The translations under genes and the position numbers were made by a program. Below are positions 55,130-64,000 of a DNA stretch of 64,000 nucleotides, piece after piece. The first letter of the stretch is position 1; every line of letters begins with the position of its first letter. Source of the stretch: Ovis canadensis (Eukaryota; Chordata; Mammalia; Artiodactyla; Bovidae); the NCBI RefSeq assembly GCF_042477335.2, contig NC_091247.1, forward strand, positions 2,130,501 through 2,194,500, written 5' to 3'. Below the pieces are notes generated by a model. That model did not search any database, had not been told where the DNA came from, and saw nothing but the letters and a program-made list of their open reading frames with translations.

Positions 55130-58100
55130 CTGTCCTTGGAAAGGAGCAGCGGCTGCGCTTTGCTGGGGCCGCCGTGAAGAGACACCCCACGCCCAGGTAA
55201 GAGACCCAGGTAAGATGGCAGGCGTTGCAAGAGGGCCTCAGAGGGCAGACACACTGAAACCACACTCACAGAAAACTAGTCAGTCCAATCACACTAGGAC
55301 CACAGCCTTGTCTAACTCAATGAAACCAAGCCATGCCCGTGGGGCAACAAAGACGGGCGGGTCATGGTGGAGAGGCCTGACAGAATGTGGTCCACTGGAG
55401 AAGGGAATGGCAAGCCACTTCAGTGTTCTTGCCTTGAGAACCCCATGAACAGTATGAAAAGGCAAAATGATAGGACACTGAAAGAGGAACTCCCCAGGTC
55501 GGTAGGTGCCCAATATGCTACTGGAGATCAGAGGAGAAATAACTCCAGAAAGAATGAAGGGATGGAGCCAAAGCAAAAACAATACCCAGCTGTGGATGTG
55601 ACTGGTGATAGAAGCAAGGTCTGATGCTGTAAAGAGCAATATTGCATAGGAACCTGGAATGTCAGGTCCATGAATCAAGGCAAATTGGAAGTGGTCAAAC
55701 AAGAGATGGCAAGGGTGAACGTCGACATTCTAGGAATCAGCGAACTAAAATGGACTGGGATGGGTGAATTTAACTCAGATGACCATTTTATCTACTACAG
55801 CGGACAGGAATCCCTCAGAAGAAATGGAGTAGCCATCATGGTCAACAAAAGAGTCCGAAATGCAGTACTTGGATGCAATCTCAAAAATGACAGAATGATC
55901 TCTGTTCGTCTCCAAGGCAAACTATTCAATATCACAGTAATCCAAGTCTATGCCCCAACCAGTAATGCTGAAGAAGCTGAAGTTGAACAGTTCTATGAAG
56001 ACCTACAAGACCTTTTAGAACTAACACCCAAAAAAGATGTCCTTTTCATGATAGGGGACTGGAATGCAAAAGTAGGAAGTCTAGAAACACCTGGAGTAAC
56101 AGGCAAATTTGGCCTTGGAATGCAGAATGAAGCAGGGCAAAGGCTAATAGACTTTTGCCAAGAAAATGCACTGGTCATAGCAAACACCCTCTTCCAACAA
56201 CACAAGAGAAGACTCTACACAGGGACATCACCAGATGGTCAATACCGAAATCAGACTGATTATATTCTTTGCAGCCAAGATGGAGAAGCTCTATACAGTC
56301 AACAAAAACAAGACCAGGAGCTGACTATGGCTCAGATCATGAACTCCTTATTGCCAAATTCAGACTGAAAGTGAAGAAAGTAGGGAAAACCGCTAGACCA
56401 TTCAGGTATGACCTAAATCAAATCCCTTATGATTATACAGTGGAAGTGAGAAATAGATTTAAGGGTCTAGATCTGATAGATAGAGTGCCTGATGAACTAT
56501 GGAATGAGATTCGTGACATTGTCCAGGAGACAGAGATCAAGACCATCCCCATGAAAAAAAAATGCAAAAAAGCAAAATGGCTGTCTGGGGAGGCCTTACA
56601 AATAGCTGTGAAAAGAAGAGAGGCGAAAAGCAAAGGAGAAAAGGAAAGATATAAGCATCTGAATGGAGAGTTCCAAAGAATAGCAAGAAGAGATAGGAAA
56701 GCCTTCCTCAGCAATCAGTGCAAAGAAATAGAGGAAAACAACAGAAAGGGAAAGACTAGAGATCTCATCAAGAAAATTAGAGATACCAAGGGAACATTTC
56801 ATGCAAAGATGGGCTCGATAAAGGACAGAAATGGTATGGACCTAACAGAAGCAGAAGATATTAAGAAGAGGTGGCAAGAACACACGGAAGAACTGTACAA
56901 AAAAGATCTTCATGACCAAGATAATCATGATGGTGTGATCACTCACCTAGAGCCAGACATCCTGGAATGTGAAGTCAAGTGGGCCTTAGGAAGCATCACT
57001 ACAAACAAAGCTAGTGGAGGTGATGGAATTCCAGTTGAGCTGTTTCAAATCCTGAAAGATGATGCTGTGAAAGTGCTGCACTCAATATGCCAGCAAGTTT
57101 GGAAAACTCAGCAGTGGCCACAGGACTGGAAAAGGTCAGTTTTCATTCCAATCCCAAAGAAAGGCAATGCCAAAGAATGCTCAAACTACCGCACAATTGC
57201 ACTCATCTCACATGCTAGTAAAGTAATGCTCAAAATTCTCCAAGCCAGGCTTCAGCAATACGTGAACCGTGAACTTCCTAATGTTCAAGCTGGTTTTAGA
57301 AAAGGCAGAGGAACCAGAGATCAGATTGCCAACATCTGCTGGATCATGGAAAAAGCAAGAGAGTTCCCGAAAAACATCTATTTCTGCTTTATTGACTATG
57401 CCAAAGCCTTTTACTGTGTGGATCACAATAAACTGTGGAAAATTCTGAAAGAGATGGGCATACCAGACCACCTGACCTGCCTCTTGAGAAATCTGTATGC
57501 AGGTCAGGAAGCAGCAGTTAGAACTGGACATGGAACAACAGACTGGTTCCAAATAGGAAAAAGAGTACGTCAAGGCTGTATACTGTCACCCTGCTTATTT
57601 AACTTATATGCAGAGTACATCATGAGAAATGCTGGGCTGGAGGAAACAAGCTGGAATCAAGATTAATGGGAGAAATATCAATAACCTCAGATATGCAGAT
57701 GACTCCGCCCTTATGGCAGAAAGTGAAGAGGAGCTAAAAAGCCTCTTGATGAAAGTGAAAGAGGAGAGTGAAAAAGTTGGCTTGAAGCTCAACATTCAGA
57801 AAACGAAGATCATGGCATCCGGTCCCATCACTTCATGGGAAATAGATGGGGAAACAGTGGAAACAGTGTCAGACTTTATTTTTTTGGGCTCCAGAATCAC
57901 TGCAGATGGTGACTGCAGCCATGAAATTAAAAGACGCTTACTCCTTGGAAGGAAACCTAGATAGCATATTCAAAAGCAGAGACATTACTTTGCCGACTAA
58001 GGTCCATCTAGTCAAGGCTATGGTTTTTCCAGTGGTCATGTATGGATGTGAGAGTTGGACTGTGAAGAAGGCTGAGCGCCGAAGAATTGATGCTTTTGAA

Positions 58101-58460
58101 CTGTGGTGTTGGAGAAGACTCTTGAGAGTCCCTGGGACTGCAAGGAGATCCAACCAGTCCATTCTAAAGGAGATCAGTCCTGGGTGTTCTTTGGAAGGAA
58201 TGATGCTAAAGCTGAAGCTACAGTACTTTGGACACCTCATGCGAAGAGTTAACTCATTGGAAAAGACTCTGATGCTGGGAGGGACTGGGGGCAGGAGGAG
58301 AAGGGGACGAGAGAGGATGAGATGGCTGGATGGCATCACAGACTTGATGGACGTGAGTCTGAGTGAACTCTGGGAGTTGGTGATGGACAGGGAGGCCTGG
58401 TGTGCTGCGATTCACGGGGTCGCAAAGAGTCAGACACGACTGAGCGACTGAACTGAACTG
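55130..58460 (+). mobile_element. Near-full-length BovB (RTE-type) non-LTR retrotransposon
   Basis: It starts near GAGCAGCGGCTGCGCTTTGC, typical of the BovB 5' region, and ends in the ACTGAACTGAACTGA terminus at 58460. At about 3.3 kb this is close to the family's usual full length. It contains an AP-type endonuclease and a reverse transcriptase, in pieces. Its base composition is more AT-rich than the BRD3 region. BovB is widespread in ruminants and known for horizontal transfer between vertebrates. Confidence 0.93.
55640..58451 (+). pseudogene. BovB ORF2-like polyprotein, broken by frameshifts
   Basis: The endonuclease part (GTWNVRSMNQGKLE, GISELKWTGMG, QVYAPTSNAEE, MIGDWNAKVGS, SDHELL) is followed by the reverse transcriptase (GDGIPVELF, PIPKKGNAKECSNYRTI, FIDYAKAF, RQGCILSP, YADD) and a C-terminal segment with [10 protein letters not shown]. 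The frame shifts at about 56277 (one base missing in the CSQ-RWRSS region), at about 57646 before the YADD block and at about 57952 after GRK. So no single protein is made. In motif A the Asp after AKAF, usual in this family, is Tyr; the catalytic Asp of FIDYAKAF remains. Confidence 0.85.
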
Positions 58461-58589
58461 AGCTTGATTCTGTAACAGTCAGGAGGGGTTGCCTTTGCCT
58501 CCAGCAGCATCTCAGCTGGTTGAAGTTTGTTTAGTGGAGTGACTTATATCTGCATCCCTGAAGGGCACTAACTCTCAAGTGTCCTCCTG

Positions 58590-58727
58590 TCAATCTGTCT
58601 GTGTCTCTTATCTATCTGTCCATCTCACCTGTCTCTCTCTGCATCATCTACCCATCTATCTGTCTGTCTATATCTATCATCTGTCTGTCTGTCTGCCCGT
58701 TTGTCTATCTGTCTGTCTTTGGTGACT
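58590..58727. repeat. Imperfect (CTGT/CTAT)n tetranucleotide repeat
   Basis: Tetranucleotide units of CTGT, CTAT and CCAT run irregularly, about 130 bases past the BovB 3' end. Confidence 0.85.
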
Positions 58728-59559
58728 ACAACTTTCTGTGAACTTTGCTACTGCTAGTAGAAATCCTAACATGCTCACGTCCTGGGGAGAAGCCTCTGGG
58801 TTCTCAGCATAGTTCTTCCTGCCCTCAACCCCTTGTGAAGCAATGACTCACCTCCTCCTTGGTATTAGGGCTTCATCACCCCAGTTGTTCTGATTGGTTG
58901 GTATCAGGAGGCCCAGATTTAAGTGGCAGGCTCATCTTCCACATCAAAGAGCCACTGATGTTCTCCCTGGGGGGTCCATTCCTCTCCCCGCCCGCCACCC
59001 CACCCTGAGAACTCCCCTTCCAAGCGTCAGAGCTCAGAGATGTGGGCAGAGTTAGAACTGATGTGAGGCGTTGTTGGAGGGCCTCTCCCAGCTCCACCCT
59101 TTGGTTCCCAGCCACCTGTGGTCAGGCTTTGGGGGAGACACATTTGTCTCATCCTGTGTGCATCTGATATCGAGAGCCTCCTCTGTACTGGACGGGCCTC
59201 GGAGACATGTGTCCACCAGGAATACAAATATGATCTGTGTCCTTTCTGAGTCCATCCCAGGTCTCTTCTCCAGACCTCCTTGTCATCAAGCTCCCAATCC
59301 TTTTCTTCCCAAGCCCTTGACCATCTCTGGCCAAACCAGTAGCAACTGCTTGAGAATCAGTGTAGGTCTATGCAATGGAGGACTGTTCAGTCAATTTTTG
59401 AAAAATGAAACTGATTCGTGCTTCAGTATGGATGAATCTTACCAACAGTATGCAGAGTGAGACAAGTCAGTTACCAGAGGCTGCTGTACGATTCCATTGA
59501 TCTAAAATGTCCAGCACAGAGAACCAGGGAGACCGGAAGTAGATTCGTAGCTGCCTCGG

Positions 59560-59955
59560 GCTGGGGATGTGAGAGCTGGACCATAAAGAAGGCTGAGCCC
59601 CAAAGGGTTGATCCTTTCAAACTGTGATGCTGGAGAAGAGTCTTGAGAGTCCCCTGGACTACAAGGAGATCGAGCCAGTCAATCAGAAAGGAAGTCAAGC
59701 CTGAATATTCCTTGGAAGGGCTGATGCTGAAGCTGGAGCCTCAGTACTTTGGCCACCTGATGCGAAGAGCTGACTCACTGGAAAAGACCCTGATGCTGAG
59801 AAAGCTTGAAGGTAAAAGAAGAGGATGAGATGATTAGACAGCATCACCGATTCAATGGACATGAATCTGGCTGAACTCTGGGACATAGGAGAGGCCGGGG
59901 AAGCTGGGCGGGCTGCAGTCCACGGGGTCGCAGAGTCCGACACAACTTAACAACA
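59560..59955 (+). mobile_element. BovB 3' fragment in the 3' flank
   Basis: Sense-orientation BovB 3' end from GATGTGAGAGCTGGACCATA to the TCGCAGAGTCCGACACAAC terminus, more diverged than the 55 kb copy. It lies inside an older L1 3' region (about 59380-59555). Confidence 0.85.
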
Positions 59956-60059
59956 ACAACAAAGGCTGAGGCAGAGGCTGGGAGAGAATGGAGGGGCATA
60001 GCTTATAGGTCCAAGGTTGCGTTTTCTTTGTTTTGAGGTAGGGTTTCCTGGGTGTTTGT

Positions 60060-60412
60060 TGAGGTGTGCAGGCTTAATTGCCTGTGTAATCTTAGTTCTC
60101 TGACCAGGGATTGTACCTGCGTCCCTTGCATTGCCAAGTGGATTCCTAACCACTGCAAAGAAAAGTAAAAGTCAAGCCGCTCACTCCTGTCCGACTCTTT
60201 GGGACCCCATGGACCGTAGCCCACAAGGCTCCTCCATCCGTGGAATTTTCCAGGCAAGGGTCCTGGAGTGAGTTGCCATTTCCTTCTCCAGAGGATCTTC
60301 CCCATCCAGGGATCAAACCCGGGTCTCCCACATTGCAAGCAGATGCTTCTACCATCTGAGCCGTGAGGGGAGCTCCTAACCCCTGGACCACCAGGGAAGT
60401 CCCTGGGGTTGT
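60060..60412 (-). mobile_element. CHR-type tRNA-SINE split by the Bov-tA insertion
   Basis: The two halves read on across the insertion: TTAGTTCTCTGACCAGGGAT with CCTAACCACTG, then GGACCACCAGGGAAGTCCCT. Confidence 0.8.
60158..60372 (-). mobile_element. Bov-tA SINE inserted into an older SINE
   Basis: Complement of Bov-tA, from CAAGCCGCTCACTCCTGTCC to GAGCCGTGAGGGGAGC. Flanking copies of TCCTAACCACTG (about 60144) and TCCTAACCCCTG (about 60375) look like its target-site duplication within the host tRNA-SINE. Confidence 0.88.
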
Positions 60413-60437
60413 TTTTAAGGAGGCTGAAATGTTCTAA

Positions 60438-60645
60438 GGGGCTTCCCTGGTGGCTCAGATGGCAAAGAATCTGCTTGTAATGTAGGAGACCCATGTTCGA
60501 TCCCTGGGTCGGGAAGATCCTCTGGAGAAGGAAATGGTGACCCACTCCAGTACTCTTGCCTGGGAAATCCCATGGACAGGGGAGCTTTCTGGGCTACGGT
60601 CCATGGAGTTGCAAAGAGTTGGACATGACTGAGCGACTAATAATT
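60438..60645 (+). mobile_element. Bov-tA SINE, inverted partner of the 60158 copy
   Basis: Full-length sense copy, GGCTTCCCTGGTGGCTCAGA to ACATGACTGAGCGACTAA, with a spacer of about 65 bases from the antisense copy at 60158-60372. Confidence 0.92.
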
Positions 60646-61026
60646 TCCTCTCACCCGACATGTATCGTCATCAGAATGGGGGGATGCACTGGGGCGTGTT
60701 CACACAGAGGACTCCTCACCACAGTGAAGAGGAGTGAGCTTGGATACGTGCAGAAACGTGGCTGAGTCACAGAGACAGAGGGAGTGAACCGCTTGTCAAG
60801 TTCTGACCCTTGACCTGGCCCTGGTTACGTAGGTCCTGACTCGACAGCTTCGCAGTAAGCTGCCCCTTCATGTTTGATGCATGGTCCTGTAGGTCAGATT
60901 TCACAAAAACAAGTCTTAATTTTTAAAAAGTGAATGACAGGTCATGAAAAAGTGATACCTACTAGTCCCAGGCCTCATGTTATCTCCCCATAAATATGCC
61001 CTTTATTATTATTATTATTATTATTC

Positions 61027-61140
61027 CGTAGCTGTGATGTGTGCCTTACAGGGGCCTAGATCTTTGACCAGGGATCAAACCTGTGCCCATAGCAATGAAA
61101 ATGCCAAGTCCTAACCACTGGACCGTCGCCAGGGAGTTTC
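61027..61140 (-). mobile_element. CHR-type tRNA-SINE fragment with (ATT)n tail
   Basis: TTTGACCAGGGATCAAACCT and CCTAACCACTGGACCGTCGC, preceded by an ATT repeat at 61001-61026, where the complement of its 3' tail would lie. Confidence 0.75.
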
Positions 61141-61844
61141 TTGTTGGTGTTTTCACACAGAATCAGGGTGACGGGGTCACATGCTGGCGTAACAGTTCTC
61201 CGCCAATATCTGACGTCTGGTCGGTGTTGATGTTTGCTGGCTGTCTGAGACACGTTGCCGTGTGTTTAGCTTGCAGGAGAGATGAGCCGAGCGTCGGTTC
61301 CACGGCTCTTGCACCTCTTTTTTTCCCCTTACGCCTCTTTTTTGTGCTGCGCCCCCTGCTTTCTCCCTAGCCACCTCGTTGTTGAGACACAGATCGTGTC
61401 TCTGCAGCCCGTCTGCATCCTGGATCTGGCTGAATTCCGACCCCCCGGCATCATCCACGCGTCCTGCTCTCCTCTGCGTGTTCTGAAAGCCGGGCAGGTA
61501 GCGCTCAGCCTTGGTCAGACGGAGGTCTGACTTGTCAGTGAGGCTGCTTCCCGAGTGGTGCTGCGGACGTCCCAGCGCATCGTGAGACCGGAAGGACCGC
61601 ACTGGGTGCTTCTCTCTCGCTGCTCGCATTGACCGCTGACCTTGGCTGTGGGCAGCCTGACCTACTCATTATGAAAATCCCCCCGCTGCCTTTCACAGGA
61701 TAACTTTACCTGCCCAGAAGGATCGTAACTGAGGTCATTAAGGATTGCAAGTTAGGGATGATCCAATTCTGATTCTCCTTCTGCGTCTGCCTTCTGGAAC
61801 TCTCCTGAAGGAAGGACTTTCTTGGCCAACTCTTTGTCCGTTTA

Positions 61845-62145
61845 CTTATGGCTGTGCTGGGTCTCCGCGGCTCTGCGGGCCTTCCTCCAGCTGCAGCGAG
61901 CAGGGGCCACTCTCTGCTGTGCTGCTCGAGCTTCTTGCGGCGGTGGCGCCTCTTGCTTGCGGAGCTCAGGCTCTGGGGCACACGAGCTTCGGTTTGGTTC
62001 CCGGGCTCTTGAGCACAGGCTCAAATAGCTGTGGGGTGAGGATTAGCTGTTCCGGGGCACGTGGGGGCTTCACAGACCAGGGCCCGAAACTGTCTCCTGC
62101 ATTGGCAGGCAGATTCTTACCGCTGAGCCTCCAGGGGAGCCCCTT
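61845..62145 (-). mobile_element. Long CHR-type tRNA-SINE
   Basis: Complement of a tRNA-SINE, from TTATGGCTGTGCTGGGTCTC through GCAGGCAGATTCTTACCGCT to the head GAGCCTCCAGGGGAGCCCC. Confidence 0.75.
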
Positions 62146-62228
62146 CCTCGACTCTCCGGTTACCCTGAAATGCAGTTCATGCAGGAGAGAGAGGCAGAAC
62201 AAGGGCTGCACCCTTTCTCGTTATTTAT

Positions 62229-62285
62229 CAGTTCAGTTCCGTCCCTCAGTCGCGTCCGACTCTTTGTGACACCATGAACTGCGGT
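62229..62285 (-). mobile_element. Short BovB/BOV-A 3' terminus fragment
   Basis: Only the terminal block is present (CAGTTCAGTTCCGTCCCTCAG and GTCCGACTCTTTGTGAC). Confidence 0.7.
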
Positions 62286-62936
62286 GGAATAATGAGCTGG
62301 TACTCTGCCAACTTCCAAAGGGATTTTTTTTTAAAGTCAGGGATTTTAAAAAATATTATCAATAAGACCTCCTGAATTTGAATGTATTTAGATGTCTTTC
62401 AGTGAATGGCCTTCATTATGTATTTGATTCTCAAGATTTTCCACGCCTGGCCAGCAGGAACCCAAATTTCTGGCAGGGCCCCCACCCCCGCCAACCCTGT
62501 CCAGAGGCTGTCGTCAGAGGCCTCTCTCTGAGCTTCCAATGACTGCCGCCAAGGCTTGGCCTCCCCTTGGCAGAGAGACCCCCGTCTCTGCCTCAGTCTT
62601 CCACGGCTGGAAGACCCTGGCCTCTGCACATCTCCCGGTGTCTCTCCTGCACGTCTCTAATAACGACACTTGTCACTGGATTTAGATAATCCGGGATGAT
62701 CTCATCTCAAGATAGCTAATTACATCTGCAAAGACCCCCTTTTGCAAATAAGGTCACAGTTTGCAGACTTCGGAGTTTGACAGTGCTTTTGGGGCCACTG
62801 TTCAACCCGCTCTAAACCCTAACTTGGAAACTGGCTCAGGGAAGAGGGAGGGAAACTGGGACTGGCATTTGGCCAGGCTGCGGCTGAAAGCGATGAAAAT
62901 CCAGCCTTCTTAGCAGATGGGACAAAAAGGGCCATG

Positions 62937-63147
62937 TGTGTGCTGTGCAAAGTCGCTTCAGTCGTGTCTGACTCTGCGAACCCGCCAGGCCTCTCTGTCC
63001 ATGGGATTCTCCACGCAAGAATACTGCAGTGGGTTGCCATGCCCTCCTCCAGGGGATCTTCCTCACCCAGGGATTGAACCCAAGTATCTTACATCTCCTA
63101 TATTGAAAGGTGGGTCCTCTACCACTAGCACCACTTGGGACGCCCAA
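62937..63147 (-). mobile_element. Bov-tA SINE
   Basis: Complement of Bov-tA: AAGTCGCTTCAGTCGTGTCT, GGATTCTCCACGCAAGAATA and ACCACTTGGGACGCCC. It lies next to the terminal BovB copy. Confidence 0.9.
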
Positions 63148-63156
63148 TAGGGGCCA

Positions 63157-64000
63157 TCAGTTCAGTTCAGTCGCTCAGTCGTGTCTGACTCTTTGCGACC
63201 CCATGGACTGCAGCACACCAGGCCTCCCTGTCCATCACCAACTCCTGGAGTTCACTCAAACTCATGTCAATTGAGTCAGTGGTGCCATCCAACCATCTCA
63301 TCCTCTGTCGTCCCCTTCTCCTCCTGCCTTCAATCTTTCCCAGCATCAGGGTCTTTTCAGATGAGTCAGTTCTTCACATCAGGTGGCCAAAGTACTGGAG
63401 TTTTAGCTTTAGCATCAGTCCTTCCAATGAACACTCAGGACTGATTTCCTTTAGGATGGACTGGTTGGATCTCCTTGCAGTCCGAGGGACTCTCAAGAGT
63501 CTTCTCCAACACCACAGTTCAAAAGCATCAGTTCTTCAGCGCTCAGCTTTCTTCACAGTCCAACTCTCACATCCATACATGACTACAGAAAAAACCATAG
63601 CCTTGAGTAGACAGACCTTTGTTGGTGAAGTAACATCTCTGCTTTTGAATATACTATTTAGGTTGTTCATAACTTTTCTTCCAAGGAGTAAGCATCTTTT
63701 AATTTCATGGGTGTGGTCACCATCTGCAGTGATTTTGGAGCCAAAAAAATAAAGTCTGACGCTGTTTCCACTGTTTCCCCATCTATTTCCCATGAAGTGA
63801 TGGGACTGGATGCCATCATCTTCGTTTTCTGAATGTTGAGCTTTAAGCCAACTTTTTCACTCTCCACTTTCACTTTCATCAAGAGGCTTTTTAGTTCCTC
63901 TTCACTCTCTGCCATAAGGGTGGTGTCATCTGCATATCTGAGGTTATTGATATTTCTCCCGGCAATCTTGATTCCAGCCTGTGCTTCATCCAGCCCAGCG
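63157..64000 (-). mobile_element. BovB LINE 3' part, truncated by the window end
   Basis: It starts TCAGTTCAGTCGCTCAGTCG and on the - strand encodes NLNSIFKSRDVTSPTK, GLKLNIQKTKMMASS and the beginning of the RT core. The coding frame is interrupted in the 63700s. The element continues past base 64000. Confidence 0.92.

Larger units (their letters stand above)
52979..62936. other. 3' flank beyond BRD3OS, non-repeat remainder
   Basis: Stretches 53536-54389, 54886-55129, 58728-59380, 60646-61000, 61141-61844 and 62286-62936 contain no recognised gene. They are AT-richer than the BRD3 locus and may hold old diverged repeats. Confidence 0.55.

Noticed and set aside
57938-58339. 133-codon - frame
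   Set aside because: Antisense shadow of the BovB coding region; the same translation recurs at every BovB 3' fragment.

Overview
This window is mammalian genomic DNA from a ruminant, probably a bovid. Two things show this. It carries the complete exon set of a BET-family gene in the order and phase expected of vertebrate BRD3. It is also littered with ruminant-type retroposons: BovB (RTE) LINE copies and their 3' fragments, Bov-tA tRNA-derived SINEs, older cetartiodactyl tRNA-SINEs and L1 pieces. The species cannot be decided from sequence reading alone.

Layout. Bases 1 to about 11,190 are 5' flank with no gene seen, mostly SINE, LINE and simple repeats. A large CpG island (about 11,190-12,490) is the BRD3 promoter. 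BRD3 runs on the + strand: intron 1 is about 13 kb, the start codon is at 25,773 and the stop ends at 45,066. Eleven coding exons were placed base by base. All introns are GT-AG and the phases close exactly, giving a 722-residue protein with BD1, BD2, a Lys-rich basic region, an ET domain and a Ser-rich acidic tail. The 3' UTR extends to poly(A) signals near 48,450 and 48,520. On the - strand, converging on BRD3, lies BRD3OS: a CpG-island promoter at about 51,930-52,400, candidate 5' exons, and an 84-residue coding exon at 50,699-50,953. The last 11 kb are almost wholly transposon-derived, including a near-full-length but frameshifted BovB at about 55,130-58,460.

How it fits together. BRD3 is a nuclear reader of acetylated histones and transcription factors. 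BRD3OS is its tail-to-tail neighbour and may encode a small protein that I read as ending in a CaaX prenylation box (Cys-Ser-Ile-Met). The most interesting local events are the following. The 3' end of BRD3 coding exon 10, with its splice donor, is triplicated in tandem, and the first duplicate could extend the exon in frame by 41 residues. An inverted pair of retroviral LTR/primer-binding-site boundaries sits in the last BRD3 intron. Retaining the intron after coding exon 8 would give an ET-less BRD3. Head-to-head inverted SINE pairs occur near the promoter and in the 3' flank. Nothing prokaryotic, no CRISPR array and no functional tRNA or rRNA gene was seen.
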